Positions 23,390 through 35,985 of a stretch of DNA of 64,000 nt are shown here, piece by piece. Position numbers and translations under genes: made by a program. Under the pieces are notes generated by a model that was not told the origin of the DNA, searched no databases, and saw only the letters and a list, made by a program, of their open reading frames with translations. The number at the start of each line of letters is the position of its first letter. Position 1 is the stretch's first letter. Source of the DNA: Proteles cristata cristata (lineage: Eukaryota > Chordata > Mammalia > Carnivora > Hyaenidae); contig JAESUZ010001712.1 in the NCBI GenBank assembly GCA_017311185.1, positions 1,612,001-1,676,000 on the forward strand, in the 5' to 3' direction.

Positions 23390-23613
23390 TTTTTTAATGC
23401 TTATTTATTTTTGAGAGAGAGATATGGTGTGAGTGGAATAGGGGCAGAGAGAGAGGGAGATACAGAATCTGAAGCAGGCTTCAGGTTCTGCACTGTCAGT
23501 ACAGAGTCCGATGCAGGGCTCAAACTCATGAACCGTGAGATCATGACCTGAGCTGAAGTTGCAGTTAAGCATCTGCAAGTTGGATGCTTAACTAACTGAG
23601 CCACCCAGGCACC
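23390..23613 (-). mobile_element. tRNA-Lys-derived carnivore SINE
   Basis: T-rich left end and antisense head TGAGCCACCCAGGCACCC on the right. GGTTCTARTACTTCT flanks both sides. Confidence 0.94.
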
Positions 23614-26600
23614 CTGGTTCTAATACTTCTAACTAGGAATAAGACCTTGAGATAACCATTAAAGCACTCTGGATTTCAGGTCCCTTATCTATCAAATGAA
23701 AGAATTGAAATACATGGGTTCTAATTTCCAACACAGCTATAATAATTGGTGTTTTGGGTACTGAGATAGAAAAACTGTTTCTTCCAGTACCAGAATAAGG
23801 AAAGTTGTGGGGCTGGGCAAAAGCTGATGATTTGTGAAGAGTTTCTTTCTGCAAGTAAGTATATGCTTTCGGCAGAATTAGTTCCATTCTTAAACTAAAG
23901 TCTGGTTTCCTTCATTCTTTTAATATACACATAATATTCGATAATTTGTGGGCTTTGTTTGATCACAAGAGTCGAGATATTTTTTAGTAGTCATGGATAC
24001 ATAAGTTAGTCTGGTAGAATTCTGTTGAAAGTATGTGCATCTAGGCTGCTTATTGGGAATGGAATTAGGATGTGAGAGGGCAGGTGTGGGAAAGTGAGTA
24101 CTAAAAGGGAGAGATCTGAGCTGCCCTAAAAAGGTTTGTGCATTTAGTCGGCATTTAATGAATACCCACTATGTCCAGTGGTGAGAAGATTAAAAACAAA
24201 GAACCCAGATGGTTAGCCTTTGTGCTTCTAGAATCCTAGCCCATGCCCGTTCCCAACTGAAGGGTGTCTGTCTTATGAAGTACTCCCCTTGTTCTCCAGT
24301 CCATCACCAAGGTACTTTGCTGCTGGATCATTCAGATGAAACCTTAACTGCTGCTTGTCAGCATGTCTTTTTAATGAGGTTCCCTTCAACCGTACCATCA
24401 ATATTTAAATCAGTAAAGAAGAGGGGGATGGTTAACAATAACCATTTTATCACTATCAGTATTACTGGAATGTATAAAGAAATTATCATGATTGACACCA
24501 AAAAGAAAGATTATTTCACTAGAAAACAGAAAACCAGGACCTATTATGATATGGATTAACAGTTATAGAATTTGGAGTGTGTGAGGAGGTTGAATATGAG
24601 GACTGCAACGTTAGAGGGAGAGGAAGACTCAGCAAACCATCACCTACTTTTTCCCTTTATCCTCTGAACTGCTGTAGGCTGTAAAGACTTGGGGTGTCCT
24701 CAGCATGACCTCCACCACAATTCTTGGTGCTGAGCCCTCAGGGAAGCCATGTTCCACTCCCTTGCCCCCCACCCCTCCGATATTCTGTTGGACCAGCTCA
24801 CATCCCCAACCATGTCCCCATTCTCTAGATATAGTCCCACATGTCCAAGACTGGGGTCTGTGGAACTTATTTCTTACTTTATACCCAGGACCAACCTTTC
24901 TATAGAGTTAGAGATACAATGCTCAGAACTTGTCAACTCCATCTAGTTCTCCATGAAAAGGTAAGCAAATCTTCCCTTCCTCCAACTCCCACCACCATCC
25001 CCCAGCCCTCTCACACTATTTACAACAGTTTAGAGCCTACAGAGATCAAGGCTAATCTTAGGTAAAACTGTAAGGTAGCCTCGTACCTGGATGAATCTGT
25101 AGCCTCCTTTCCCTTGCAGTGACTTGCCTTTGCTGTCCCACTGCAGAAGACCTGAGGCTCACCAGTCATTACAGGTCCTTCCCAGGGTCTTCAGTCATGG
25201 CTGAACAACCAAGAAAAGAATGGCACAAACATACATCCTCATCTCCCAGCCTTGGGAATGGAGACCTGCCCTATACCTCCCAAAGGAGTGCCATTGTAGG
25301 AGAGGGTCCCTGGAGGCAACAATGTTTTTAAAAATTTTGTCTTTAATCATGTATTTCAAACACTATGGGGTGAAAGGGGGTTGGAGTTTTTAGGTGGTGA
25401 AGCATCTCAAATCTCCCCATGTTACCCTGCTAATAATGGGAATTCATTATTCTGTAAGTTTCCCTGATATCTCTTTTTGTCCTCAGAATTTGAGGACTAA
25501 ATTCAGGGAATGAAATTGCTATATGCCTAAAGTTCAGCAAGATGAAATAGACTGGAAGCTATAAATGATCTTCTATGTAAACTGAAAAGTTTATCAGAAA
25601 ATCAAAACCTGATATATGGACACTTTGGCAAAAATACTTGGGGCTTTAAAAAGTAGTCATTAAAACTACTATGTCTGTGTTAGGCTGAAATTCTCAAAAC
25701 TATTCCATATAGATTGCTTATGTACAACATGCACTCCTGATAAATCATTCCATTCCTGATTTATCATGAAAAAGCTTTGACTGGCTTAATCCTGTTATTT
25801 CTCTTGCAAGTAAAAAAGTCTGAATTATTGAAAATAAATTTCATTTTGGATAGTTAAACATGCATGTTTATTTTATACGTATGTGCATGTGTATTTAATA
25901 ATCTCTTTAGAATTACAGTTCATTTCTACTGTGACTAATTAGAACAGTATAGGTATGGTGGAAAGATGGATATGTGAAACTGAATAAATGTCTATTATTT
26001 TTTCCTCATTTTTTATTCATGTGCAATCCTTTCCACAGTACCAGTCTCTGTTAAAATTTAGTTCTATTTTAGGCATTTATATGGAAATGCTATCTTGCCA
26101 AGACATCTCCAGAGGTGTTGGAGGGATATTGCAGAAACATAAAAGCTCTACCAATAGTCCAACAAGTGCTGCAGCCCACCAGGTCATCCTTCTGGAAGTC
26201 CAGGCCCCTGAATCCCACAGGTGTATGAGCCACCTCAAGTCAAAGGCTTTCCTTATGCCTTTAACCCTCCCTGTGAATTGCTTTGCATTTTTGTCTTAAA
26301 CCTTATTTGACTTTCAGGCATTCTTATCACTTTTCTTCCCTCACATAAACTTTTTTTTTTTACACCCAACAGTGAGGCAAACAACCCTGAAAATTTTGGA
26401 AGCATCATTTCCATATTGCAAGTCCTCATACTACATCGGCTAAAATCCATTCATTGCTTAACTAGTCCCCATGATTTAGATCTCTTGTGCGCACTGCTAT
26501 TTCTCTAAACAGTAACATGCAGGAGATGGTGTAGAGCACAGACAGCACCAAACACTGTTAATTCTACCAGCGAGGTAGAGAGGCTGTTTTTATTGTTTTG

Positions 26601-26865
26601 ATTTCCTTATGTTGTACAATCTGTGGTATCCGGCTAGATGAGCTCTGTGGTTAATATTATATTTGCAATGAAAAAGAGTCCAAGTTCTTCAATTTGCATT
26701 TACAGAGGCTGTCTTCTTTAATTTTTATATTTTAAAAGCAATCTTCTGACAACTAAGATCATACTTAAATCGGCTTTGCAAATTCCAGCAAGAAACTGAG
26801 TCCACATCATTTGATCTATTCTGTCGATTTCCCTTGCTTCCTCCTGGCAAAAAAGATAAATCATT
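23614..26865. other. Unclassified intergenic sequence
   Basis: More than 3 kb without a recognised gene. Open frames at 24209-24559 and 25988-26299 (plus strand) show no domain, signal or splice logic that I can support. Confidence 0.4.
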
Positions 26866-26867
26866 TT

Positions 26868-27042
26868 ATTTTTTTTTAAGTTTAGGTATTTATTTTGAGA
26901 AGGGGGTGGAGAGAGACTCCTGAGCATGCTCCACACTGTCAGCACAGAGCCTGATGCGGGGTTCGAGCCCACAAACTGTGAGATCATGACCTGAGCTGAA
27001 ACCAAGAGTCAGATGGTTAACTGACTGAGCCACCCAGGTGCC
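26868..27042 (-). mobile_element. tRNA-Lys-derived carnivore SINE, internally shortened
   Basis: Antisense head TGAGCCACCCAGGTGCCCC at the right end. AAGATAAAYATTTTA flanks both sides. Confidence 0.9.
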
Positions 27043-27719
27043 CCAAGATAAACATTTTAATGTTATATAATTAAAAAAAAATTTCTTTAAGTGTTCGGTA
27101 TAGAGTTAGCTAGGCTCCCTGGGAAGTATGGTACAGAGGGAGAAAGGGACAAAAAGATACAATGACAAGAACTGAAAGGGGAAATTCATAAATTGAATAT
27201 AACTCTAAAGCAATAGAACAAAGCAAAAACTAATGGGCAGACGGCAATTCTGATTTGGTTATTTTTGAACTAAGCCTGAATTAATTTGTTCAAAATGACC
27301 CCTACAGAGTTGTTTTAAGGGCACACAGCTCCCAGTTGCATGAATTCCTCTCATAACAATTAAGGAGCAAGGCTAAAGCATACAGCTATCTCACAAAATG
27401 CACAGTCCAGAAAGAAGTGGGCTTCAGTTCCAGTTTATCTGCAGACTCCTGACTTGAAGTCTCTGAAAGTGTCTTCACTTTAGTTTTGCCTTTTGTACAA
27501 TTCTCTCTGGTTATCGAATGGCCTTAAGAAAAAATCTCCTCTGAACATTCCCTGGCAGAGAGGAGAAGACATTGTTCTATTCCTAAGTCCCATCCTAAGC
27601 TTCCCTGCCACCTGTAGTTATCTTCTTCCCAAAGAAGAATCTTCTCTGACATTCTGGGAGTTCACAGTGCAAATCTACCCCTTACTAGCTCTGAATATGT
27701 GGCAAGAAACTCAACTTCT

Positions 27720-28290
27720 CTAAGCCACATGTATTCAACAAACATTGAGTTACTATGTGCCAAACAATTTTCTAAAGGGTGAGCAAAACACGAAGTCCTC
27801 ACTTACTAAGTTCCCATTCTTAAGAAAGGAGGAACAATGAGCAGATGGATAAAGAAGCAGTCTTTATAATGTCAATTGACACCATGAGCTGTGAAGAAAA
27901 GTGAAGCAGGATGATGAGGAGAGAGAGAGAGGAAGGGAGGCAATTTTAGATAGAGTCATTAGGAAAGGGCTCTCTTGGGTGTCAGGTTGGGGTCAGAGGC
28001 TAAATACATGAAGGGCGTGTGTCCTATCTTGGGGAGAGAACATCAGACAGGAACAAGCTTTGGAGAAGGGCAAGGACCTAGTGTGGCTGCAGTGAAGTCC
28101 ATGTGAGGAGAGGATGACGGAGGGGTGTGGGGCAACGCATGGGTGTCCCATGATGGGACTTTAGATTTTAACCAGTGAAAGGAAGTAGTTGGAGAGTCTT
28201 AGCAGAGGAGTAATATGATCTGATTTCATGTTATAAAAATGGCTCAGATTGATTTTGTGGAGAATGGACTACGTGGGAGTAGCCACGGAA
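27720..28290 (-). repeat. L2-type ancient repeat
   Basis: Starts TATTCAACAAACATTGAGTT, then CTATGTGCCAAACAATTTTC, and runs through AGGAAAGGGCTCTCTTGGG. This is typical of antisense ancient LINE sequence. Confidence 0.5.
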
Positions 28291-28339
28291 TTAGAAAGAC
28301 CAGAAGGGAAGTTATAATGGCTATGGCAAGAGAAGATGG

Positions 28340-28500
28340 TAGCTCACTCTTCTATAACATGAGGACAATGGTAGCAACAACTGTGTGGTGCTACTGGGAG
28401 ACTAAAATCAGATAATATATGTAAGTGGCTTACCACAGTGCCTTGTACATAGCAATAACTCAGTGTTAGCACTACTGTTGTTATCATCATGATTATTTTG
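28340..28500 (+). repeat. MIR ancient SINE
   Basis: Contains ATAACATGAGGACAATGG, then CAGTGCCTTGTACATAGCAA and an alternating ATC/ATG tail. Confidence 0.6.
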
Positions 28501-29039
28501 GGCATGATTCTTCTAACCCAGTTGGTAGCTCCTTTTCTAAACTTTGGCACTTCCTTTTCAAGGATTTCAAATGTTCCTTTATCCCCTCTAAACACGTCTT
28601 CCTGTGTCCTAGAGCAGCCTTGCCTACAAAAGGGTATATATGTTTGGTCAAAGATGTTCAAAATGCTTTATCAAGGCTGTTTTTATTCATTGTGGTGGTC
28701 AGTCCTGCCATTTATGATGGCAGAGAAGCAGCCTGGGGGTGAGCTCTAGAACAGTGCTGCTTCCCAGGGGGCATCTGGTAATATGGAAGCCATATCTGGG
28801 TGTCACAATGACTGGGCGACAGTGCTGGCACTTACTGGGTGATGTCTGCCAAAGCTAAGAAACAGAACCCTAGACAATAAATGGTTTCCTACCCAAACGG
28901 CCCAGGAAGTCCCTCTAGGAAACACTTAGGTGGCAGGAGAGTATCCATGCCAATTGTGTGCAGCCCAGCTCCAGGAAGGTTGTACATTGGGATAGAGGGG
29001 CCTGAGCATGCTGGGGTAGAGGACAGAGTATTGGGTTGA

Positions 29040-29215
29040 GGAGCCAATCTTGGTTTCAACTTGAACAATACAAGTCATGTGAATTGGAATTTTTCATTCA
29101 TTGTTGAACTTCAGCTTCCTTATCCAAAAAGTGGGAGAATTTTCCTCGACTACTTCCTTGGAAGGTTAAGGAAATTCAATAAGATAATGCTTGTGTGTGT
29201 CTTTATTAAACTGTA
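29040..29215 (+). repeat. MIR ancient SINE
   Basis: Contains CTTCAGCTTCCTTATCC, then AAAAGTGGGAGAAT and GAAATTCAATAAGATAATG. Confidence 0.55.
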
Positions 29216-30559
29216 AACCATCACGAGCTGACAAATCTGTCTCTCTGCACATACAAGTTGTTAATGAGATAGAAAACACAGTCTTTGCCCTAGAGAATTT
29301 GTAATTCAATCATCATTGATAAAGAGCTGCAAGCTTCCATCAGAGAAAAAAGTAAGAAACGTGTTTTCAAAACTGCAGGCCTGGTTTTCACAAGCCAAAT
29401 GTTTTTATTTAATTAAACTTAGCAAATGCCAATGCTTTTTTCCCCCATTTAAGCTTATTTCCTCAAGTATATCCATATTGTACTAAAATGTATGAAATAA
29501 AAGATACTCAAAAACGCTACATGGGCTTTTAAAAACAAACCTGTAAGTAACATTGTTTATGACACCTACCTTCTCTTAAAAATGGGAAAGGAAACAACAC
29601 AATAGCACAAATTAATCTTTTTTTTTTCTGTTTTGTTCTTAATTATGACTGTCTCTTTTATGACAAAATAATCTCATTGGAAGAAATTCTGATCTGCTAG
29701 GATAAATTTGATCTTTTATCAAACTTTATTTTTATAGTTAGAAAATAGCTATTTCTATGCATCCATTCATTGTTCACTCACAAATTAATATATTATAATT
29801 ATTATCCACTATAGGCCAGTTTTGTACATGCTTTGTTCTAAACAGCGCTCTTAACCCAAATAAACCACAAAATTGGGAACAGAAAGTATAGTGCCAAAAT
29901 AATACTTTGAAGAGGACTGTTTTCCTTAGTAAAATAACTATTAATAACAAAAAAAGAATTGTGTTAAAAAGTACTGAAATTAAACATTTGGCAAATTAGG
30001 TATATTGTATAAGATTAATCACTGTGGCAGACACTGACTCTTGTTTATCCTATATTCACTCCCCTTCTTTCCTGCTACCAAACACCAGTTTATTCATGTA
30101 ACAGGCAGAGACCCCTTGATTTCATGTAGATGGATTGCCCCTCCATTTCCAGAATATGAATCTTAATTTGTCTTACCCAGTCACTACCTGTGGATAATGA
30201 TTGCTTAAAAAGGGGCAGAGATGAAAACCAGTTTTAGTCAGTGAGATTATTATTAGACACCTGAGGTGGGCTTCCAGGATAGCTTTTAATCCACTATATT
30301 AAAACAAACTCTGATTAGGGATGTATATTGTAATTCCAAGAGCAACCACCAACAATAGTAATAACATAAAGGAGTACAGCCTAAATGTAAGCAGATAAAT
30401 TAAAATGGAATACTAAGAAAATTTTTTAAAAAGCAAAAATGTGGGAACAGAAGAACAGCAACTACAAAAAAACAGGCTACAAGTGATGAGATGATGAAAT
30501 GATAGACCTAAATCTGTGTCAATAATTACATCAGGTTTATGATCTAAACACATCATATA

Positions 30560-30775
30560 GGGGCGCCTGGGTGGCTCAGTCAGTTAAGCGTCCGACTTTG
30601 GCTCAGGTCACGATCTCACAGTTTGTGGGTTCGAGCCCCGCATCGGGCTCTGTGCTGACTGCCAGCTCAGAGCCTGGAGACTGTTTCAGAATACTGTATC
30701 TCCCTCTCTCTCTCTGACCCTTCCCTACTCATGCTGTCTCTCACTCAGGAATAAATAAAACATTAAAAAACATTT
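30560..30775 (+). mobile_element. tRNA-Lys-derived SINE in L1
   Basis: Near-consensus head GGGGCGCCTGGGTGGCTCAG. AAACACATCATATA flanks both sides. Confidence 0.96.
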
Positions 30776-31097
30776 AAACACATCATATAAAAGGTAAAGA
30801 TTGTGAGAGTGAATAAAAAAGCACGACTCAACTCTATGCTCCCTACAAAAGGCACACTTTAAACAAAAAGATACAAAGAGGTTTGAAAGAAAATAGAATT
30901 TTTAAAAAATATGATGAATTCTAAAACAATGTTTAAGCAACCCAGACTAAGTAAAAAATAATAAGAAAAAGAAAACAAATAAACAGAAACAGAAGAAACC
31001 AACAGAAAACAAATAGAATGGCAGAATTAAGCTGCAACATATCAATAATTACAGTAAATGTAAATGGTGTGACATATGCCAATTAGAAGACAAAGAT

Positions 31098-31337
31098 GGG
31101 GGGGCGCACCTGGGTGGTTCAGTCAGTTAAGTATCCAACTATGGCTCAGGTCATGATCCCATGGTTCATGGCTTCAAGCCCCATGTTGGGCTCTATGCTG
31201 ACAGCTCAGAACCTGGATCCTGATTTGGATTCTGTGTCTCCCTCTCTCTGCCCCTTCCCTGCTCATGCTCTCTGTCTCTCTCTCTTTCTCTCTCTCTCTC
31301 AAAGATAAATAAACATTAAAAAAAAAAAAAAGAAAAA
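31098..31337 (+). mobile_element. tRNA-Lys-derived SINE in L1
   Basis: Head GGCGCACCTGGGTGGTTCAG, CT-rich middle, AAAGATAAATAAACATT tail. AAGACAAAGAT flanks both sides. Confidence 0.94.
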
Positions 31338-31414
31338 GAAGACAAAGATTGGCAGAGTGAATAAAAAAACGTGATCCATCTATATGCTGTCTACAGTGGG
31401 TGGATAAAGAGCAT

Positions 31415-31530
31415 TGGATAAAGGCTAGAAATGCTGTTAAATATCCTGCAATGCACAGGATAGCTCTTACTTCTCCCACAAAGAATTATCGGGGCCAAAA
31501 TTACAATAGTGCTGAGGTTGAGAAGCTCTG
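31415..31530. repeat. MER5-like hAT DNA transposon fragment
   Basis: Wording ATCCTGCAATGCACAGGATA, then AATAGTGCTGAGGTTGAGAA, is typical of the end of MER5-type elements. Confidence 0.6.
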
Positions 31531-31668
31531 AGCTACAGTAATCAAGACAGTTTGTTATTGGCAAAGACCAATGGAACAGAATACAGTCCAGAAATAGAAT
31601 AATACATATATGATTAGCTATTTTTTTTAAGTACCAAAGTAAGTCAATGGGAAAAGGAGAATTTTGGG

Positions 31669-31872
31669 GCGCCTGGGTGGCTCAGGTGGTGGATTATCTG
31701 AGTATTCATTTCAGGTCAGGTCATGCTCCCAGGGTTATGGGCTCAAGCCCCACATCCAGCTCCATACTGAGCATGTAACCTGCTTAAGATTCTCTCTCTC
31801 TCTTCCTCTGCTCCTCATCCCCACTTACACTCTCTCTCACACTCAAATAAAAAAAAAAAAGAAAGGAAAGAA
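31669..31872 (+). mobile_element. Carnivore SINE, older subfamily
   Basis: tRNA-like head GGGGCGCCTGGGTGGCTCAG, but the body differs (CCAGCTCCATACTGAGCATG, then AACCTGCTTAAGATTC), as in the older pan-carnivore subfamilies. Compare 39316. Confidence 0.88.
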
Positions 31873-32418
31873 AAATTTTTTCAACAAATGGTGTTGGGAT
31901 AATTGTATATCTATAGGGAGAGAAATAAATATGGACCCTTTCTTCAAATCACACACAAAATTAAGTCAAACTGTATCACAGAACATAAATGTGAAACCTA
32001 AATCTACAAAACTTCTGGAAGGAAACAAAGGAGTAAATCTCTTTTACCTCAGGATAAACAATGTTTCTTAGATAGGAATACTAAAACATGGATCATAAGG
32101 GGAAAAAAGAAACAAATTGTGCTTCAATAACCAAAGATGTATCAATGGCCATTAAGCACATAAAAAGATGCTCAATGTCATTAGTCACTGGGGAAATGCA
32201 AATCAAAATCATAGTAAGATATCACTTCATATATAGTAGGATGGCTAGAACTTTACAAAAACAGACAATAACAAGTGTTGTTAAGAAGGTGAAGAAGTAA
32301 TTGCAACTCTCCTAACTACCGGAGGGTGTGTAAAATGATGCCTCCATCGTAGACAAGAGTTTGTTGATTTCTCAAAAGGTTAATCAGAAAGTTACCATAC
32401 CACCCAGCAACAACACTC

Positions 32419-32750
32419 AACTGTGGTCTAAATGTTTGTGTATCCCCCATCCCCAATTCATATGTTGAAATCTTAATGCCTGACATGATGGTATCAGGAG
32501 GTGGAACCTTTGGAAGGTGGTTAGGTCATAAAGGTGAAGCCTCAGGAATAGTATTAGTGGGAGTTCCCCAGCCCCCTCCACCATGTGAAGACACAATGAG
32601 AAGTCTGCAGCCCTGAAGAAGTCCGTCACCTAACCATGATGGCATCCTGATCTCAGACTTCCAGCCACCAGGACTATGAGGAAAAAAGAATTTCTATTTT
32701 TTATCTCAATCTGTGGTATTTTGTGATAGCAGCCCCAACAGACTCAGACA
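32419..32750 (+). mobile_element. MLT1-type solo LTR (ERVL-MaLR)
   Basis: Wording CATATGTTGAAATCTTAATG, then GATGGTATCAGGAGGTGG and CTGTGGTATTTTGTGATAGC, is MLT1-like. A 5-bp duplication, CACTC (32414-32418 and 32751-32755), flanks it, and removing the insert rejoins the L1. The usual leading TG has decayed to AA. No viral coding sequence remains. Confidence 0.8.
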
Positions 32751-33142
32751 CACTCCTAGGCATATACCCAAGAGAAATGAAAACATATATCCACATAATA
32801 ACTTGTATACAAATGTCCACATTAGCTTTATGTGTAATATCCAAAAACTGGAAACAACCCAAATGTCCACTGACAGCTGAATGGATAAACAAATTGTGAC
32901 ACATCCATACACTGGAATACGGTTTAGCTATCTTACCTACAAAAAGGATAAGCCATGATTCCCACCATAAAATAGATGAATTCCAAAACAATTAAGCTAA
33001 ATGAAAGATGCCAAGAAAAGTATTTTATGATTCCATTTATATAATTCTAGAAAATGGAAACTGATCCTTAGTGACAGAAAAAGCAGATCAGTGATTGATT
33101 CCTGATGGAACTGGAGGAAGGGATACATCTATTTTAAGATTT

Positions 33143-33227
33143 TTTTTTTTAATTTTTAAGTAATCTCTACACCAAACATGAAGTTTGAATTTACATGCCC
33201 TACTGACTGAGCTAGCCAGGGACCCCA
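33143..33227 (-). mobile_element. Short older carnivore SINE
   Basis: Ends GACTGAGCTAGCCAGGGACCCC on the right (antisense tRNA-like head). The body TAATCTCTACACCAAACATG marks the short older subfamily. Confidence 0.8.
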
Positions 33228-33387
33228 GAAAGAATACATTTTAAAGAGGGAGAAGAAAACTTACCTAGTTTTCCTTTAAGGAAAAAAAAAAGCATAGCAT
33301 CAATATTTAAGCTTTTGCAGAAATTTAATAATGTGAATCAAAGGAATTGGTTAAAATGAGAAAATGTAATTTGGCAAAGCAGCCTTT

Positions 33388-33595
33388 TTAAAAAAATTTT
33401 AAGTGTATTTACTCATTTTGAGAGAGAGAGCAAACTAGGGAAGGGCAGAGAGAGAGAGGGAGAGAGAGAATCCCAAGCAGGTTTTGCACTGTCAGCACAG
33501 AACCTGATGTGGGGCTCAAACATGAACCATGAGATCATGATCTCAGCTGAAAACAAGAGTCGAATGTCTAACCAACCGAGCCACCCAGGCGTACC
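33388..33595 (-). mobile_element. tRNA-Lys-derived SINE (left arm of inverted pair)
   Basis: Antisense head CGAGCCACCCAGGCGTACC at right. Head-to-head with the plus-strand SINE at 33633. Confidence 0.93.
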
Positions 33596-33632
33596 TGGCT
33601 AAGGTTCCTTTAAAAAAAAAAAAACAAATATC

Positions 33633-33892
33633 GGGGCACCCGGGTAGCTTAGTCGGTTAAGCATCCGACTTTCGCTCAGGTCATGATCTCGTGGTTCGTG
33701 GGTTCAATCCCTGCGTCAGGCTCTGTGCTGACTGCCAGCTCAGAGCCTGGAGCCTGTTTCAGTCTGTGACTCCCTCTCTCTCTGACCCTCCCCTGCTCAC
33801 GCTGTCTCTCTTTATCTCTCTCTGTCTCTCTCTCTCTCTGCTAGAAATAAATTTTTAAAAAAAACATTAAAAAAATTAAAAAAAACAAACAT
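33633..33892 (+). mobile_element. tRNA-Lys-derived SINE (right arm of inverted pair)
   Basis: Head GGGGCACCCGGGTAGCTTAG, CT-rich middle, A-rich tail. Confidence 0.94.
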
Positions 33893-33895
33893 GAA

Positions 33896-34455
33896 TATTT
33901 CACACCCTTATGTTTATTGCAGCATTATTTACAATAGCCAAGATTAAGCAACCTAAGGGTCCATCAATGGGTAAATGGATAAAGAAGATGTGGTGTATAT
34001 ATACAATGGAATATTACTCAGCTATAAAAAGACTAAGATCTTGCCATCTGTAACATAGAGGGACCTAGAGAGTATTATGCTAAATGAAATAAGTCAGACA
34101 GAGAAAGATAAATACCATATGATTTCATTACATGTAGAACCTAAAAAAAACAAAAACAGGAGAAACAGACTTATAAATACAGAAAACAAAATGATGGTTG
34201 CCAGAAGGGAGGGGGTGGAAGGTTGGGCAAAATGGGTGAAGGGGAGTGTGAAATATGGGCTTCCAGAAATGGAATGAGTAAGTCAGGGGGATAAATGGTA
34301 CAATATAGGGAATATAGTCAATGGTATTGTAATAGTGTTGTACCACAACAGATGGTATAGTTACACTTGTAATGTGTATAGACTTGTTGATTCATTCTGT
34401 TAAACATCTGTAACTAATGTAACACTGTATATCAACCATACTTTAATTAAAAAAA
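33896..34455 (+). mobile_element. L1 3' end, 5'-truncated
   Basis: ORF2 C-terminus wording (ATGTTTATTGCAGCATTATT, ATGGAATATTACTCAGC), then 3' UTR and A-rich tail at about 34445. Confidence 0.8.
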
Positions 34456-34689
34456 GATAAATATCTGGATTCAAAAGAAATCCAATAAATCTCATGCTTT
34501 CAAAGGGAATCTTAAAAACCAAAATATATACAGGAACTGAAAACTAGGATGATCTAAACTGAAGATTAAGAAAATTGATTTTTTTTTTTTTTGGTATAAG
34601 TAGGGATTACTATCATGATAGTGAATAGAGTAGATTTCTTACCAAAAGAATTATGACGTAAACAAGCTCCTTATATGATTGTATAAGGT

Positions 34690-34945
34690 ATATTAAAAAG
34701 AGTCGGGGTGCGGCAGAAAAGAGGCAAACCAAGAAACAGACGCTTAATTATAGAGAACAAACTGATAGTTACTGGAACGGAAGTGGAGGGGGGTGTGTTA
34801 AATAGGTGATAGGGATTAAGGAGAGCACTTGCGATGAGCACTGGATATTGTACGGAAGTAATGAGTCACTAAATTCTACACTTGAAACTGATATTACACT
34901 ATATGTTAACTAACCAGGATTTAAATAAAAACTGAAAAAAAGACA
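34690..34945 (+). mobile_element. L1 3' UTR fragment
   Basis: GAGGCAAACCAAGAAACAGA, then GATGAGCACTGGATATTG and an A-rich end match carnivore L1 3' UTR order. Confidence 0.75.
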
Positions 34946-35149
34946 CAAAATAAAACAGAGAAAACATAATCCTGATATTATATATCTCAAACAATATAGT
35001 AACAAAATTCATAAACTAGAAAGTACTCGAAGTGCAAAAAGAAATGGGAACAGAAATACACTTAAAAACCTCTCTAGTCCATCATGAGAAAGAATATGAC
35101 AAGACAAAACACAAACATAGACAACTGTTTTCTTTCTTTTTTAAAAGTT

Positions 35150-35361
35150 TTCTAATGTTTTATTTATTTCTGAGAGAGAGAGAGAGACAGCGTGAGCAGG
35201 GGAGGGTCAGAGACAGAGGGAGATACAGAATCCAAAACAGGCTCCAGGCTCAGAGCTGGCTCTCAGCACAGAGCCTGATGTGGGGCTTGAACCCACAAAC
35301 TGTGAAATCATGACCTGAGCCAAAGTCGGACGCTTAACCAACTGAGCCACCCAGGCAGCCC
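35150..35361 (-). mobile_element. tRNA-Lys-derived SINE (left arm of inverted pair)
   Basis: Antisense head TGAGCCACCCAGGCAGCCC at right. AACWRTGTTTTCTT flanks it. Confidence 0.94.
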
Positions 35362-35394
35362 AACAAATGTTTTCTTAAAAACAGAAAGTTGAAG

Positions 35395-35618
35395 GGGCGC
35401 CTGGGTGGCTCAGTCGGTTAAGTGTCCGACTTTGGCTCAGGTCATGATTTCACAGTTTGTGGGTTCAAGCCCCACATCGGGCTCTGTGCTGAGAGCCAGC
35501 TCCGAGCCTGGAGCCTGTTTCAGATTCTGTATCTCCCTCTCTCTCTGACCCTCCCCTGCTCACGATCTCTCTCTCTCTCTCAGAAATAAATTAAAAAAAA
35601 AAAAACAATTAAAAAAAT
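35395..35618 (+). mobile_element. tRNA-Lys-derived SINE (right arm of inverted pair)
   Basis: Near-consensus head GGGGCGCCTGGGTGGCTCAG, 33 bp from its inverted partner. ACAGAAAGKTGAA flanks it. Confidence 0.95.
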
Positions 35619-35872
35619 TTTTTAAGAACAGAAAGGTGAATAAAATAATACATTAAGTAGTAATAATCCAATTCATTTAAAAAAAAACTTAATGATAAGG
35701 CAAGAAAACATATTCTTTCAAGGTACTGTGGGCTTTTCCACAAAAAGTAACCATATTTGGAGAACAATGATATAACTAGGAAATGCACAAAGGCAGAAAT
35801 CTGCAAACCACATACTCAGATCACAACAAAAATGATATACAACAACAGTAGAACTTAAAAGTATTCAAGTAC

Positions 35873-35985
35873 AAGGGGTTCCTGCCTGGCTCAGTTGGTA
35901 GAGCATATGACTCTTGATCTTGGGGTTGTGAGTTCAAGCCCCATATTGGGTATGGAGATTACTTAAAAATCAGATCTTTTTAAAA
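35873..35985 (+). mobile_element. Short older tRNA-Lys SINE
   Basis: GGTTCCTGCCTGGCTCAGTT, then GGTAGAGCATATGACTC and GTTCAAGCCCC (B-box-like), with a short A/T tail. It keeps more of the tRNA-Lys form than the felid copies. Confidence 0.85.

Larger units (their letters stand above)
30290..31420 (+). mobile_element. Old L1 ORF2 fragment, interrupted by two SINEs
   Basis: Degenerate L1 wording such as AAAGGCACACTTTAAACAAA, and TCAATAATTACAGTAAATG. SINEs at 30560 and 31098 split it, and their target duplications (AAACACATCATATA, AAGACAAAGAT) join the pieces. Confidence 0.7.
31530..33130 (+). mobile_element. Old L1 ORF2, interrupted by a SINE and an LTR
   Basis: Degenerate ORF2 wording (CAATGGAACAGAATACAG, CATATACCCAAGAGAAATG, CCAAATGTCCACTGACAG). 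A SINE at 31669 and an MLT1-type LTR at 32419 lie inside. No intact frame. Confidence 0.75.

Noticed and set aside
35873..35985. A functional tRNA-Lys gene
   Set aside because: The tRNA-like head is followed by a SINE body and A/T tail, and the cloverleaf is degraded. It is a tRNA-derived SINE.
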